DNA of 64,000 nt. Source: an uncultured Pseudomonadota bacterium. Lineage in GTDB: Bacteria; Pseudomonadota; Gammaproteobacteria; Ga0077536. The notes below the pieces were generated by a model, which worked only from the letters and a program-made list of their open reading frames with translations, was not told the DNA's origin and did no database searches. Position 1 is the first letter of the stretch. Each line of letters opens with the position of its first letter. Positions 37,070 through 46,138 of the stretch are shown here, piece after piece. The position numbers and the translations under genes were made by a program. Location: contig CAIKBL010000004.1 in the NCBI GenBank assembly GCA_903825645.1, positions 24,706 through 88,705 of the forward strand, written 5' to 3'.

Positions 37070-38359
37070 GTGCACACGACTGCTTCGCCTCTCAACGAAA
37101 CCGGCGGCCGTATTCCTGAGCGTTACAAACTCGTCGGCCTATGCGTGCTTGCGGTCTGTGTCTGCTACATCGATCGCGTCAACATGTCCGTGGCCGTGAT
37201 CGCCATGCAGGAGCAGTACAAATGGAGCGAGACGGTCAAAGGCCTGGTGCTGTCGGCATTTTTCATCGGTTACATGGCTTTCATGCCGCCGAGCGGATGG
37301 CTCGCCAACCGTCTCGGTGGCCGACGCGTGCTCGGCTTTGCGGTCCTATGGTGGTCGGTGTGGACGTTGCTGACGCCCATCGGTGCAGCGCTGTCGCTGC
37401 CGATGCTCGCGGTGGCCCGTATTTCCATGGGCTGCGGCGAGGCGGCGACTTTCCCAGCCGTTTATAACCTCTACGGACGCTGGGTCCTGCCGGGCGAACG
37501 GTCACGTGCGGTTTCATTTTTGCTCGCGGGGATCCCACTTGGTACCCTCTTCGCCTTGATGACCACGGGATGGATCGTGACGAACTATGGCTGGCCCATT
37601 GTTTTCTACGCCTGCGGCCTGATTGGGCTCGTCTGGTGTCTCGTCTGGTTCCCATCGAGTTATGATCAACCCGCCGATCATCCGCGCATGTCCGCTGCCG
37701 AGCGCGCCTTATTGCTTGCGCATGCGCCCGAAACCGCGGGCACGCAACCCGTGCCGTGGGGTCGGCTGTTGCGCGCGCCGGCGGTGTGGGCACTCATCAT
37801 CAACCATCTGTGCACCAACTGGGTGTTCTACGTACTGCTCGCCTGGCTACCCAGTTATTTCCGGACTGCGTTGGGTCTGAGCATCGAAAAATCAGGCTTC
37901 TACGCGGCAGGACCATGGCTCGCCATGTTCGTGGTGGGTACCGCCAGCGGTTACCTCGCCGACGCACTCGTGCGACGCGGCATGTCGCTTACGACCGTGC
38001 GCAAAATCATGCAAATCACCGGTCTTCTCGGCGCGGCGTTTTTCATGCTCGCCGCGCGCGACGTCACCTCACCCGGGACCGCCTTTGGCCTGATGTGCGG
38101 CGCGCTCGGCACACTAGCCCTGAGCTGGTCCGGGTTCCTACCCAACCATCTAGACATCGCCCCACGTTACGCCGACGTACTGATGGGGATAACAAATACC
38201 GCGGGTACGGTACCCGGAGTCGTCGGCATCGCCATCACGGGGTGGCTGGTGAACGTTACCGGGACCTACACGACCGCGTTCGCGCTCGCCGCGGGGATCA
38301 ACCTGTTCGGCGCCGTCGTGTGGCTCTTGTTTAGTACCGCCGAGAAAGTGGTTGATTGA
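37070..38359 (+). CDS. MFS transporter, ACS (anion:cation symporter)-like
   Basis: About 429 residues and 12 membrane helices. First-helix signature YKLVGLCVLAVCVCYIDRVNMSVA and the loop GWLANRLGGRRVLG fit the ACS group (hexuronate, glucarate, phthalate and similar organic anions). The start is GTG: AAGGAG at 37059-37064 fits the GTG at 37070 better than the GTG at 37064, which it overlaps. Transcribed divergently from the LLM genes and convergently with the acyl-CoA ligase, so it may import the substrate of the local catabolic genes. Confidence 0.85.
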   Translation: MHTTASPLNETGGRIPERYKLVGLCVLAVCVCYIDRVNMSVAVIAMQEQYKWSETVKGLVLSAFFIGYMAFMPPSGWLANRLGGRRVLGFAVLWWSVWTLLTPIGAALSLPMLAVARISMGCGEAATFPAVYNLYGRWVLPGERSRAVSFLLAGIPLGTLFALMTTGWIVTNYGWPIVFYACGLIGLVWCLVWFPSSYDQPADHPRMSAAERALLLAHAPETAGTQPVPWGRLLRAPAVWALIINHLCTNWVFYVLLAWLPSYFRTALGLSIEKSGFYAAGPWLAMFVVGTASGYLADALVRRGMSLTTVRKIMQITGLLGAAFFMLAARDVTSPGTAFGLMCGALGTLALSWSGFLPNHLDIAPRYADVLMGITNTAGTVPGVVGIAITGWLVNVTGTYTTAFALAAGINLFGAVVWLLFSTAEKVVD

Positions 38360-38385
38360 AACCTTGGTAGCCCGGCCAGACAGCG

Positions 38386-39927
38386 TCAGCCGGTGCCGGC
38401 CGCGAGGGCTTGCCGCCGCAATTCGGTTTTCAGTACTTTATTGGTGCCGGATAAGGGCAACGGGGTCTGCCTGATCTCGACACTTCGCGGGCACTTATAA
38501 CGGGCAATTAGCAGGCGACAATGGTCGATAATCTCCGCCTCGGTGAGCGTAACACCCGCCAGCGGCACCACGACTGCATGTACCACCTCGACCAGATCGG
38601 GATGTGGCAAGCCAATCACGGCACATTCGCTGACTTTCGGGTGTTCGTGAATCGCATTCTCCACCTCGCCGGAGTAAACATTCTCAGCGCCCGTAATAAT
38701 CATGTCCTTGATTCGGTCCACCAAGAAAATGAAGCCGTCACCATCCATGTAGGCCGCGTCCCCCGTGTGCATCCATCCCCCGCGCAAGGTCTGTGCGGTG
38801 AGCGCTGGTTGACCCCAATACCCCTGCATGACCATGGGCCCTCGCACTTGGATTTCCCCAACTTCTCCTCGCGGCAATTCCTGATCAGCCGAATCCGCTA
38901 TCCGGATCTCCGCCGTCAGGATGGCTTGCCCGATCGATTTCCGCTTGCTAGCAAGCGGGCCCTCCAGCACATGATATTTTGCAGGTAGGCTGGTCGCCGC
39001 CGGAGATAACTCCGTCATCCCGTAAGAATGCGCGAAACGAACGCCCGGCATCTGCAATAACGCGCGACGAAGTAATGCTTCTGGCATGATCGAGGCGCCA
39101 TATACGCAGTGCGTCAAACTACTGAGATCACAATCATCGAACGCCGGGTTGTTCAACAATCGATTCAACATGGTGGGGACTAGGATGATATGGGTTACAC
39201 GATGGCGGGTGATCGCCGCAAGGACGGCTGCGGGTTCAAATCGAGGTAAGATAACGTTGGTCGCCAATACGCTGACCGCGGCCAGGAGACGCGCGCTGCC
39301 GGACGTGTGAAAAAGTGGCGAATTGTGCAGATAGACCATCTCTTCAGTGAATTCGTTGACGGAAATAAGTGCGAGGGTATTGGCAACCAGATTCGCATGA
39401 CTGAGGGCAACGCCCTTAGGACGCCCGGTAGTGCCCCCGGTGTAGATGATGGCGTAGAGATCCTGTCCGTCACGACGCCGATCAAGCACTGGGGCGTGTC
39501 GCGCAAGCAGCGTTTCGTAGTCGAGCGGATCAGTCACATCACCGAGGGCGATAACCGCCTGGAGTCCGGGACAGCCCACCGCGAGCGCCGCTCGGCGTCC
39601 CGCGTATTCGGGCCCAATCAACAAAACCATTGGCGTGCAATCGTTCAGGATGTAGACGAGTTCAGGATCCGACAAGCGCGTGTTGAGCGGCACAATGACA
39701 CCCCCTATCCACGCGACGGCGTAGTGAAATTCCACATACGGGAAGCCGTTATCGGCCAGCATCGCCACGCGGTCCCCGGAGGTGACCCCAAGTGCTTGCA
39801 AGGCCCCAGCCAGGCGGGTCACTCGGTGGTGCAACGCAGTCCACGTCAGCGTTTGCGTCCCGCAAACGAGAGCGGGGTGTCGGGGTTTCAGCTGGACGCC
39901 GCGATCCAGGACTTGAGTCAGATACAT
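38386..39927 (-). CDS. Acyl-CoA synthetase / AMP-dependent ligase
   Basis: 513 residues of the ANL superfamily. P-loop YTGGTTGRPKGVALSH (about 167-182). The A5 motif is SYGMTELSP, A7 is GGWMHTGDAAY and the A8 hinge is DRIKDMIITGAENVYSGEVE. The catalytic lysine lies near the end in LSGTNKVLKTEL. Likely activates a medium- or long-chain acid to its CoA thioester; exact acid unknown. With the CoA transferase, crotonase, dehydrogenase and thiolase-like genes it fits a beta-oxidation-type pathway. Confidence 0.92.
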   Translation of the reverse strand: MYLTQVLDRGVQLKPRHPALVCGTQTLTWTALHHRVTRLAGALQALGVTSGDRVAMLADNGFPYVEFHYAVAWIGGVIVPLNTRLSDPELVYILNDCTPMVLLIGPEYAGRRAALAVGCPGLQAVIALGDVTDPLDYETLLARHAPVLDRRRDGQDLYAIIYTGGTTGRPKGVALSHANLVANTLALISVNEFTEEMVYLHNSPLFHTSGSARLLAAVSVLATNVILPRFEPAAVLAAITRHRVTHIILVPTMLNRLLNNPAFDDCDLSSLTHCVYGASIMPEALLRRALLQMPGVRFAHSYGMTELSPAATSLPAKYHVLEGPLASKRKSIGQAILTAEIRIADSADQELPRGEVGEIQVRGPMVMQGYWGQPALTAQTLRGGWMHTGDAAYMDGDGFIFLVDRIKDMIITGAENVYSGEVENAIHEHPKVSECAVIGLPHPDLVEVVHAVVVPLAGVTLTEAEIIDHCRLLIARYKCPRSVEIRQTPLPLSGTNKVLKTELRRQALAAGTG

Positions 39928-40264
39928 CGTGCTCTTTCGGGAGGCGGTTTAATTGAAAAAACACGGGGCGTCTTGCTTTGTGCGGAGAACGAGTATCTCG
40001 ACGCTTTATTCGGCAATTTTGCAGGACGACTGTCCGCGCTGTATACAACACCTGGTGTGGTGGGACCGCAGTCACGCCCTGGAGCATCCTGCCAGCCACG
40101 CCAGACTCTCGCGGTTTCCGCTCACCGCGCCCCTGACCAAGCTGCCCGCTTACCTTTACATCGGCGACATCGTGGGGACGTCTTGTTGGCGGGATCACGT
40201 ATAATCAAGTGGCACAGGGCCGTATTTGGCCTAACGCGCCATGACCGCCCGGAGATACTTGACG
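39928..40264. other. 337-base divergent spacer, no recognised gene
   Basis: Lies between the divergent acyl-CoA ligase and permease genes. It has small open frames on both strands (for example plus 39953-40204) but none with recognisable homology. TATAAT occurs at 40200-40205 on the plus strand, 60 bases before the permease start, but without a well-spaced -35 hexamer. Confidence 0.5.
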
Positions 40265-41677
40265 ATGTTGAAGCGCCTCTTTCGAACCCGCACCCTAAGC
40301 CATGAGGATTTAAAAGACAGTGGTCTTAAACGGTGTCTGACCGCCTTTGATCTCACGCTGCTCGGCATCGGTGCCATCATCGGTACCGGAATTTTTGTAT
40401 TGACTGGGATCGCGGCCGCGACTCAATCGGGGCCTGCTGTCATCCTGTCTTTTCTAATTGCCGGCACTGCCTGTGCCTTTGCCGCACTGTCCTATTCCGA
40501 ACTCGCCGGGAGTCTTGGCGGCTGCGGCAGTGCTTATGGCTATACTTATGCGGCTTTTGGCGAACTCATCGCCTGGCTAATCGGTTGGAATTTGCTGCTT
40601 GAATACGGCATGTCTGTCGCTGCCGTCGCCAACGGCTGGTCCGGTTATTTTCTCAACGCGCTACAGGCTTTCGGCGTCACGCTGCCTCCGGCCATCACGG
40701 CAGCACCCGCCAAAGGGGGGCTCGTCAACTTGCCGGCGGTGCTGGTCATTTTTAGCCTGATGGGCATGCTGATCCTCGGAGCTAAGGAGAGCGCCCGACT
40801 CAATATGGTCATGGTGAGTCTCAAACTTATTGCGGTGCTCGTATTTCTGATCGTCGCCAGCGGCAACATCCAGATCGCAAACTGGTCGCCGTTCATGCCT
40901 TTCGGTTGGTTTTCTCGTACACCCGATGGCCATACGTCTGGCGTCTTCGCCGGCGCCGCATTAGTTTTCTTTGCCTATATCGGTTTCGACGCGGTCACGA
41001 CTGCTGCGGAGGAAGCGCGCGATCCTCAGCGTGACCTACCCCGCGGAATTCTAGCTTCCCTCGCGATCTGCACGGGCTGTTACATCCTGGTGGCAGCTGG
41101 CTTGACCGGCGTTGTCTCCTACAAGGCATTGAACGTTTCCTCGCCCGTAGCATTTGCGCTCATTCAACTGGGCCATCGCTGGGCCGCGGGCATGGTCGCG
41201 GCCGGCGTAATTGCGGGGCTGTTGACCGTGATGCTAGTGCTTTATTACGGACTAACACGCATTATTTTCGCGATGGCTCGCGACGGATTACTCCCCCCCC
41301 GGTTCGGCGCGCTGAATACCAAGACCCAGACCCCGGTCACTACCATCGTGGTAACCGGGGGGGTGTGCATGCTGTTTGCTGGCTTCATACCGCTTGGCGC
41401 GCTCGCCGAATTGGTGAACATCGGGACGCTGTTTGCCTTTGTGATGGTATGCATCGGGGTCATTGTGCTGCGTTACACGCAGCCTGATCTAAAACGCTCT
41501 TTCCGTACGCCGTGGCATCCTTTGATCCCCGTAGCCGGCACGCTCGCCTGCGGGGGGTTGATGTGCTTTCTACCTACGATGACCTGGGTCCGGTTCGGAG
41601 TTTGGCTCTGTCTTGGCCTCATTTTCTATTTCGCTTATTCCTACCGCCACAGCCGGCTGGCTGCCGATACCCAATGA
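40265..41677 (+). CDS. Amino acid permease, APC superfamily (CAT-like)
   Basis: 470 residues, about 12-14 membrane helices. Signatures LTLLGIGAIIGTGIFVLTG (first helix, substrate-backbone-binding GIGAIIGTGIF) and VFFAYIGFDAVTTAAEEARD are diagnostic of the cationic amino acid transporter branch (YfnA/CAT). ATG at 40265 is preferred; GGAG lies about 10 bases upstream. Substrate probably a cationic or branched amino acid; not determined. Confidence 0.92.
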   Translation: MLKRLFRTRTLSHEDLKDSGLKRCLTAFDLTLLGIGAIIGTGIFVLTGIAAATQSGPAVILSFLIAGTACAFAALSYSELAGSLGGCGSAYGYTYAAFGELIAWLIGWNLLLEYGMSVAAVANGWSGYFLNALQAFGVTLPPAITAAPAKGGLVNLPAVLVIFSLMGMLILGAKESARLNMVMVSLKLIAVLVFLIVASGNIQIANWSPFMPFGWFSRTPDGHTSGVFAGAALVFFAYIGFDAVTTAAEEARDPQRDLPRGILASLAICTGCYILVAAGLTGVVSYKALNVSSPVAFALIQLGHRWAAGMVAAGVIAGLLTVMLVLYYGLTRIIFAMARDGLLPPRFGALNTKTQTPVTTIVVTGGVCMLFAGFIPLGALAELVNIGTLFAFVMVCIGVIVLRYTQPDLKRSFRTPWHPLIPVAGTLACGGLMCFLPTMTWVRFGVWLCLGLIFYFAYSYRHSRLAADTQ

Positions 41678-41756
41678 TCCCGTTTTGCGTCGATAATAGG
41701 CGCCCGAGTCCAGTACTGGGTAATCGGGAATAACGCCACTAACCCCGGAGAATTGT

Positions 41757-42773
41757 ATGGCACTGCCCGTCGGCTACTTCCCCTGTACACAGGATCCCCC
41801 CAAAGGCGAGCATGTCGCGCGCATGATCGATGAAATCATCGAACAGGCCGAAGCCTGCGAGCAGGTCGGGTTTGATGGTTTTTTCTTCACTGAGCACCAC
41901 CAGCAGGAAGACGGGTACCTCCCGGCGCCGGTCCTGATGGCCGGGCTGGTCGGCGTGCGCACCAAACGCATCAAGGTAGGGACGTGCGTACTGCTTGCGC
42001 CGCTCTACCATCCCGTGCGCCTTGCGGAAGACATTGCGGTGGTCGATCAGGCCACTAAGGGTCGCTTCATCACGGCCGCCGGTATCGCCTATCAACCAGG
42101 CGACTTCGCTGCCTTCGGAGTCAACCCAAAGCAGCGTGTTGGACGCACGGAAGAAGTCGTCGAAGTCCTGCGGAAAGCGTGGACGGGGCAGCCTTTTTCA
42201 CATACAAGCAAATATCACACCATTGACAATGTGCGCGTAACGCCGATGCCCTATCAGGCCGGCGGCCCTCCTATCTGGATGGCCGGTTGGGTACCTGAGG
42301 GGATCGCACGCGCCGGCCGCATGGCCGACGGATGGATAGCCGACCCCATTCAATCGCTGCCCGTCATTAAGGAATATACCCGCCAATACCGCGAAGCCGC
42401 CGCGGCGGCGGGCCGTAAGCCCTTCGTCTGCCTCATGCGAGATTGCGTCATTGGGGACACTTGGCAGGCGTGTGAAGACAAAAGCGCCATGACCATGGTT
42501 ACCCATCGCTGGTATCACAGCTTTGGCGCCTATGCGCCAGATAAATATCTGGAGGACGTCAAACGTTCTGAAGATCTGACCTTCGCGCAGGTGGCTAAAG
42601 ACAGGCTGATTGCGGGATCTCCAGCAGAATGTCTCGAACAGCTGCAGATGTGGCAAGCCGAAATCAAACCTGACTACCTGATGTTGCGCATGCGTCAACT
42701 CGGGGATCCCCCGCAGGCCGAGGCCTTGCGGGATATTCGCCTGTTCGGCGAACACGTCATCCCCAAACTCTAG
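41757..42773 (+). CDS. LLM-class flavin-dependent oxidoreductase
   Basis: 338 residues of the luciferase-like group, clearly different from the tandem pair (for example FDGFFFTEHHQQEDGYLPAP and GTCVLLAPLYHPVRLAEDIA). FMN is the likelier cofactor, inferred from family members with the EHH motif. Shine-Dalgarno GGAG before the ATG. A truncated-globin gene follows 45 bases downstream across a perfect hairpin. Confidence 0.88.
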   Translation: MALPVGYFPCTQDPPKGEHVARMIDEIIEQAEACEQVGFDGFFFTEHHQQEDGYLPAPVLMAGLVGVRTKRIKVGTCVLLAPLYHPVRLAEDIAVVDQATKGRFITAAGIAYQPGDFAAFGVNPKQRVGRTEEVVEVLRKAWTGQPFSHTSKYHTIDNVRVTPMPYQAGGPPIWMAGWVPEGIARAGRMADGWIADPIQSLPVIKEYTRQYREAAAAAGRKPFVCLMRDCVIGDTWQACEDKSAMTMVTHRWYHSFGAYAPDKYLEDVKRSEDLTFAQVAKDRLIAGSPAECLEQLQMWQAEIKPDYLMLRMRQLGDPPQAEALRDIRLFGEHVIPKL

Positions 42774-42783
42774 CGAGGACCCC

Positions 42784-42811
42784 GTCGTGCGCGCAGGAAA
42801 GCGCGCACGAC
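42784..42811. terminator. Perfect 11-bp hairpin between the LLM and globin genes
   Basis: GTCGTGCGCGC (42784-42794), loop AGGAAA, GCGCGCACGAC (42801-42811). It begins 11 bases after the LLM stop and ends 7 bases before the globin ATG, so it may end one transcript or block the next start. No T run. Confidence 0.6.
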
Positions 42812-42818
42812 CTTCCCG

Positions 42819-43241
42819 ATGACACAAACAGATGACCTTACGCCGCCGTTGGTTTACGGCGTGGGCGATACCTCTTTTAGGGCCGCTGGCGGCGAACCTG
42901 GCTTACGCGCGCTGGTCGAAGACTTTTACGCATGCATGGACGCGCGTCTGTTCGCGCGTACGATTCGTGCGATGCATCCGGTGGATTTAACACTGGCAAA
43001 AGACAAGCTCTGCCTTTTTCTTTGCGGCTGGCTGAACGGCCCTAAACGCTATCAAGCAAAATACGGTGAAATTTCGATCCCGGGCACGCATGCCCACCTC
43101 GCCATTGGCACCGCCGAGCGGGACGCTTGGCTGGCGTGCATGCGCGAAGCACTCAGCGCACAGCCCTACGAACCCGCATTCCGGGACTACCTGCTGACAG
43201 CACTCGCCAAGCCTGCTGCCCGTGTCTGCAACTGCCCTTAA
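42819..43241 (+). CDS. Group II truncated hemoglobin-like protein
   Basis: 140 residues. Typical segments: LRALVEDFYACMD, MHPVDL, LFLCGWLNGPKRYQAKYG and the proximal-His region GTHAHLAIGTAERDAWL. The family binds oxygen or NO and often helps nitrosative or oxidative stress tolerance. The C-terminus is Cys-rich (RVCNCP), which is unusual. Start ATG at 42819, with no clear Shine-Dalgarno between the hairpin and the start. The nitroreductase gene converges from the other strand. Confidence 0.85.
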   Translation: MTQTDDLTPPLVYGVGDTSFRAAGGEPGLRALVEDFYACMDARLFARTIRAMHPVDLTLAKDKLCLFLCGWLNGPKRYQAKYGEISIPGTHAHLAIGTAERDAWLACMREALSAQPYEPAFRDYLLTALAKPAARVCNCP

Positions 43242-43270
43242 ATTGGGATGCACTGCCCGCGGATCAGAAA

Positions 43271-43945
43271 TTACGGCTTAAACGCCGGTCCATCCCAATG
43301 CTCGACGCGCGTAAAGTCTTCTACCGCATCTCGGGTTAGGCGCGTGAGCTGCTTGCGCGGTTTACCCAGCGGCACGAGCGCCGCTATAGCGAAATGCGCA
43401 GGCAACCCCAACATCTCCTGCACATCGGCTTCCCGCGGAGACAGAAAGGTCGTCAACACCCCGCCATAGCCCTCGTTACGAGCACCCATCAAAATATTCC
43501 AGACAAAGGGATAGACCGATCCGCCGCTGATTACCCCGATGCGCGACAACATGCTGTCAAACGAAGCGACCCGACTCAGATCGACCGCCACCACGAGCAC
43601 GACCGGGATCAGAGAAACATCGTCGAGATGGTCGAGCAAAGGGAAACGTAGTGTCACAGCCGCAATCTGCTCGGGCGTTATCTGCGTCGGGACCACCGTA
43701 TTGAAAGGCACTTCACCCGCTTTTCGCCGTGCGATGTATTCCTGCATCGGGGTGCGCGCAAAATCTGCGAGCCGTCGCCGTTTCTCTGGATCGCGCAAGA
43801 CGAGCACGCGCCAGCCTTGTCGATTGCCGCCGCTCGGCGCGAACCGTGCTTGGTCGAGAATGCGATAGAGGACCTCATCAGGAAGCGTGCTCGGGACAAA
43901 GTCACGGACCGCGAAAGTCGACCGCACCACATCTGAGAATTCCAT
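43271..43945 (-). CDS. Nitroreductase family protein
   Basis: 224 residues. N-terminal FMN-phosphate-binding RSTFAVRDFVPSTLPDEVLYR and the SGGNRQGWRVLVLRD segment are typical. A dimeric FMN enzyme that reduces nitro, quinone or enone groups with NAD(P)H; physiological substrate unknown. Monocistronic minus-strand gene, 29 bases from the convergent globin gene. Start ATG at 43945. Confidence 0.9.
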   Translation of the reverse strand: MEFSDVVRSTFAVRDFVPSTLPDEVLYRILDQARFAPSGGNRQGWRVLVLRDPEKRRRLADFARTPMQEYIARRKAGEVPFNTVVPTQITPEQIAAVTLRFPLLDHLDDVSLIPVVLVVAVDLSRVASFDSMLSRIGVISGGSVYPFVWNILMGARNEGYGGVLTTFLSPREADVQEMLGLPAHFAIAALVPLGKPRKQLTRLTRDAVEDFTRVEHWDGPAFKP

Positions 43946-44084
43946 CGAGGGTCTCCTGCCGGTTACTACAGCGGGTTATGGTAACACTTCCTCAGTGAGG
44001 CTCGGCGAGTCGCCGGGACCGACCCGAAATCGTGGAAAGCGCCTTTTCGCGGCATTCTCATCGCACCTCGGTGTGGCTTCATCT

Positions 44085-44090
44085 TATAAT
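44085..44090 (+). promoter_or_regulatory. Possible -10 box upstream of the crotonase gene
   Basis: TATAAT 26 bases before the ATG at 44117. The -35 position (about 44062-44067) reads TCGCAC-like and is poor, so the promoter call is tentative. Confidence 0.3.
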
Positions 44091-44116
44091 TCTGCGCTGA
44101 TTCAGGAGCCGATTTT

Positions 44117-44878
44117 ATGTCTGAAGTGCTGGTGGATTATGAAGAGGGGCTCATGATCATCACGATCAATCGACCCGAAGCCCGTAATGCCGTCAACCGT
44201 GCAGTCTCGCTCGGCGTCTGTGCCGCCATTGACGAGCTCGACGCGCGTGATGATCTACGCGTGGGGATCCTGACCGGGGCCGGCGGCATTTTCTGCGCGG
44301 GAATGGATTTGAAAGCTTTTCTGAAAGGCGAAGTGATCCGACTCGAGGGACGCGGTCTGCTTGGCATCCAGATGACCCCCCCGCGCAAACCGCTGATTGC
44401 AGCTGTTGAAGGCTATGCGCTGGCGGGCGGATTCGAGGCCATGTTGACCTGCGATCTCGCCGTCGCGGCACGTGACGCCCAATTCGGCATTCCGGAAGTG
44501 AAACGCGGCCTCGCGGCGGGTGGCGGCGGTCTCTTGCGTTTGCCGCGGCTCATTCCACCCCGCATCGCTATGGAACTCGCCCTGACCGGTGACATGATCA
44601 GCGCTGAGCGGGCCGCCGCGCTCGGACTTCTCAACGCCATCACCGAGCCCGGCGGCGCGCTCACAGAAGCACGCCGACTCGCTGGCCGCATCATTGCCAA
44701 CGCGCCGCTCTCGGTCGCGGCGAGCAAACGTGTGCTGGTTGAACAACAGGACTGGTCGCTGGCGGATCGGTTCTCCCGGCAGCAGGCAATCACGGGGCCT
44801 GTGATTGCTTCGCAAGATGCACGGGAAGGCGCCTCGGCTTTCGCGGAAAAACGAGAACCCCATTGGCAGGGCCGTTAG
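44117..44878 (+). CDS. Enoyl-CoA hydratase/isomerase (crotonase) family protein
   Basis: 253 residues. Oxyanion-hole segments GAGGIFCAGMDLKAF (about 53-67) and ALAGGFEAMLTCDLAVAA (about 100-117). The position of the second catalytic Glu lies in FGIPEVKRGLAAGGG. Catalyses hydration, isomerisation or dechlorination of acyl-CoA; substrate unknown. Shine-Dalgarno AGGAG before the ATG. Followed after 41 bases by an acyl-CoA dehydrogenase and then a thiolase-like gene, an apparent operon. Confidence 0.92.
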   Translation: MSEVLVDYEEGLMIITINRPEARNAVNRAVSLGVCAAIDELDARDDLRVGILTGAGGIFCAGMDLKAFLKGEVIRLEGRGLLGIQMTPPRKPLIAAVEGYALAGGFEAMLTCDLAVAARDAQFGIPEVKRGLAAGGGGLLRLPRLIPPRIAMELALTGDMISAERAAALGLLNAITEPGGALTEARRLAGRIIANAPLSVAASKRVLVEQQDWSLADRFSRQQAITGPVIASQDAREGASAFAEKREPHWQGR

Positions 44879-44919
44879 ACGCCGGGCCGTCGACTCTTTT
44901 AATTGCTTTAGAGGTCTCT

Positions 44920-46095
44920 ATGATTGCACGGACTATATTTAGTGCCGACCACGAAATTTTTCGGGGCACTGTGCGGCGCTTCATCGCCGAGCACGTCACT
45001 CCGTTTCACGCGGACTGGGAAAAAGCCGGTCAAGTGCCGCGTGATCTGTGGCAGAAAGCAGGTGAGATTGGCCTGCTATGTTGCAATATCCCCGAGATCT
45101 ATGGAGGTATGGGCGGTGACTTCTTGCACACCGCCGTACTGATTGAAGAATTCGCCGCTGCTGGCGCTACGGGCCCCACTTTTTATCTCCATTCCGACAT
45201 CGTCGCACCTTATCTCCTCGAATTTGGGAGCGAAACACAAAAGCAGCATTGGTTGCCGCGGATGGCGCGAGGTGAAGTGATCGGTGCGCTCGGCATGAGT
45301 GAGCCCGCCGGCGGCAGTGATGTCCAAGCCATGCGGACACAGGCGATCCGAGACGCCGACGAGTATGTGATCAATGGTCAGAAGGTTTTCATCACGAACG
45401 GGCACACGGCAGATCTCCTGGTGCTCGCCTGCAAGACAGACCCGAAAGCGCGCGGGAAAGGTGTCAGTCTTGTCCTCGTTGAAACCAATCGCCCGGGTTT
45501 CACCCGGGGACGCAAGCTCGAAAAAATTGGCTGCAAAGCACAGGATACTGCCGAGCTTTTTTTCTCCGATCTGCGGGTACCGGTCGGCAATCTGCTGGGT
45601 GCCGAAGAAGGCAGCGGTTTTGCCCAACTTATGACACAACTGGCTCAAGAACGCCTAATTCAGGCGATTCGAGGTGTTTCAAGCGCGGAAGCGGCCTTAC
45701 GCTGGACGCTCGATTACGTCGCGCAGCGAGAAATGTTTGGGAAGACCCTCGCCGACTTCCAGAACACACGATTTCAGTTAGCCGAATTGCACGCAGAAAT
45801 CCTTACCCAGCGCGTCTTTGTTGATCATTGCATCGCCCTACATGCCCGTCGTGATCTCGATGCGACGGACGCTGCTGCCGCTAAACTCGTCACGACGGAG
45901 CTCCAGGGCAAGGTGATGGACCGCTGTCTACAGTTCTTCGGTGGCTGGGGATATATGTGGGAGTACCCCATCGCACGTGCGTTCGTCGATGCGCGAATGT
46001 GTCGTATCGGCGGTGGAACGGCCGAAGTCATGAAACAAATCATCGGCAACGCGCTACTTCCCAAACGCTCCAAAGTGGGCGTCACCCGAACCTGA
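44920..46095 (+). CDS. Acyl-CoA dehydrogenase
   Basis: 391 residues. FAD-binding segment GALGMSEPAGGSDVQAMRT and the C-terminal FFGGWGYMWEYPIAR and RIGGGTAEVMKQII signatures are typical of long/medium-chain ACADs. The catalytic glutamate is probably on the internal helix, as in LCAD, because the C-terminal site reads GGGT rather than YEGT. ATG at 44920 has GAGG seven bases upstream; the 44863 extension overlaps the crotonase stop. Gives an FAD-dependent first step to the crotonase. Confidence 0.93.
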   Translation: MIARTIFSADHEIFRGTVRRFIAEHVTPFHADWEKAGQVPRDLWQKAGEIGLLCCNIPEIYGGMGGDFLHTAVLIEEFAAAGATGPTFYLHSDIVAPYLLEFGSETQKQHWLPRMARGEVIGALGMSEPAGGSDVQAMRTQAIRDADEYVINGQKVFITNGHTADLLVLACKTDPKARGKGVSLVLVETNRPGFTRGRKLEKIGCKAQDTAELFFSDLRVPVGNLLGAEEGSGFAQLMTQLAQERLIQAIRGVSSAEAALRWTLDYVAQREMFGKTLADFQNTRFQLAELHAEILTQRVFVDHCIALHARRDLDATDAAAAKLVTTELQGKVMDRCLQFFGGWGYMWEYPIARAFVDARMCRIGGGTAEVMKQIIGNALLPKRSKVGVTRT

Positions 46096-46138
46096 ACGAC
46101 CACGGCAACGCTGAATTGCCAAAGAATATTGAGCGCTC

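Noticed and set aside
40200..40205. TATAAT as the permease promoter
   Set aside because: The best upstream TTG-type hexamer is only 11 bases away, too close for a normal sigma-70 promoter.
39307..40305. 332-codon plus-strand frame through the acyl-CoA ligase
   Set aside because: It lies antisense to a clearly coding ligase with all ANL motifs and reads as an Arg/His-rich shadow.
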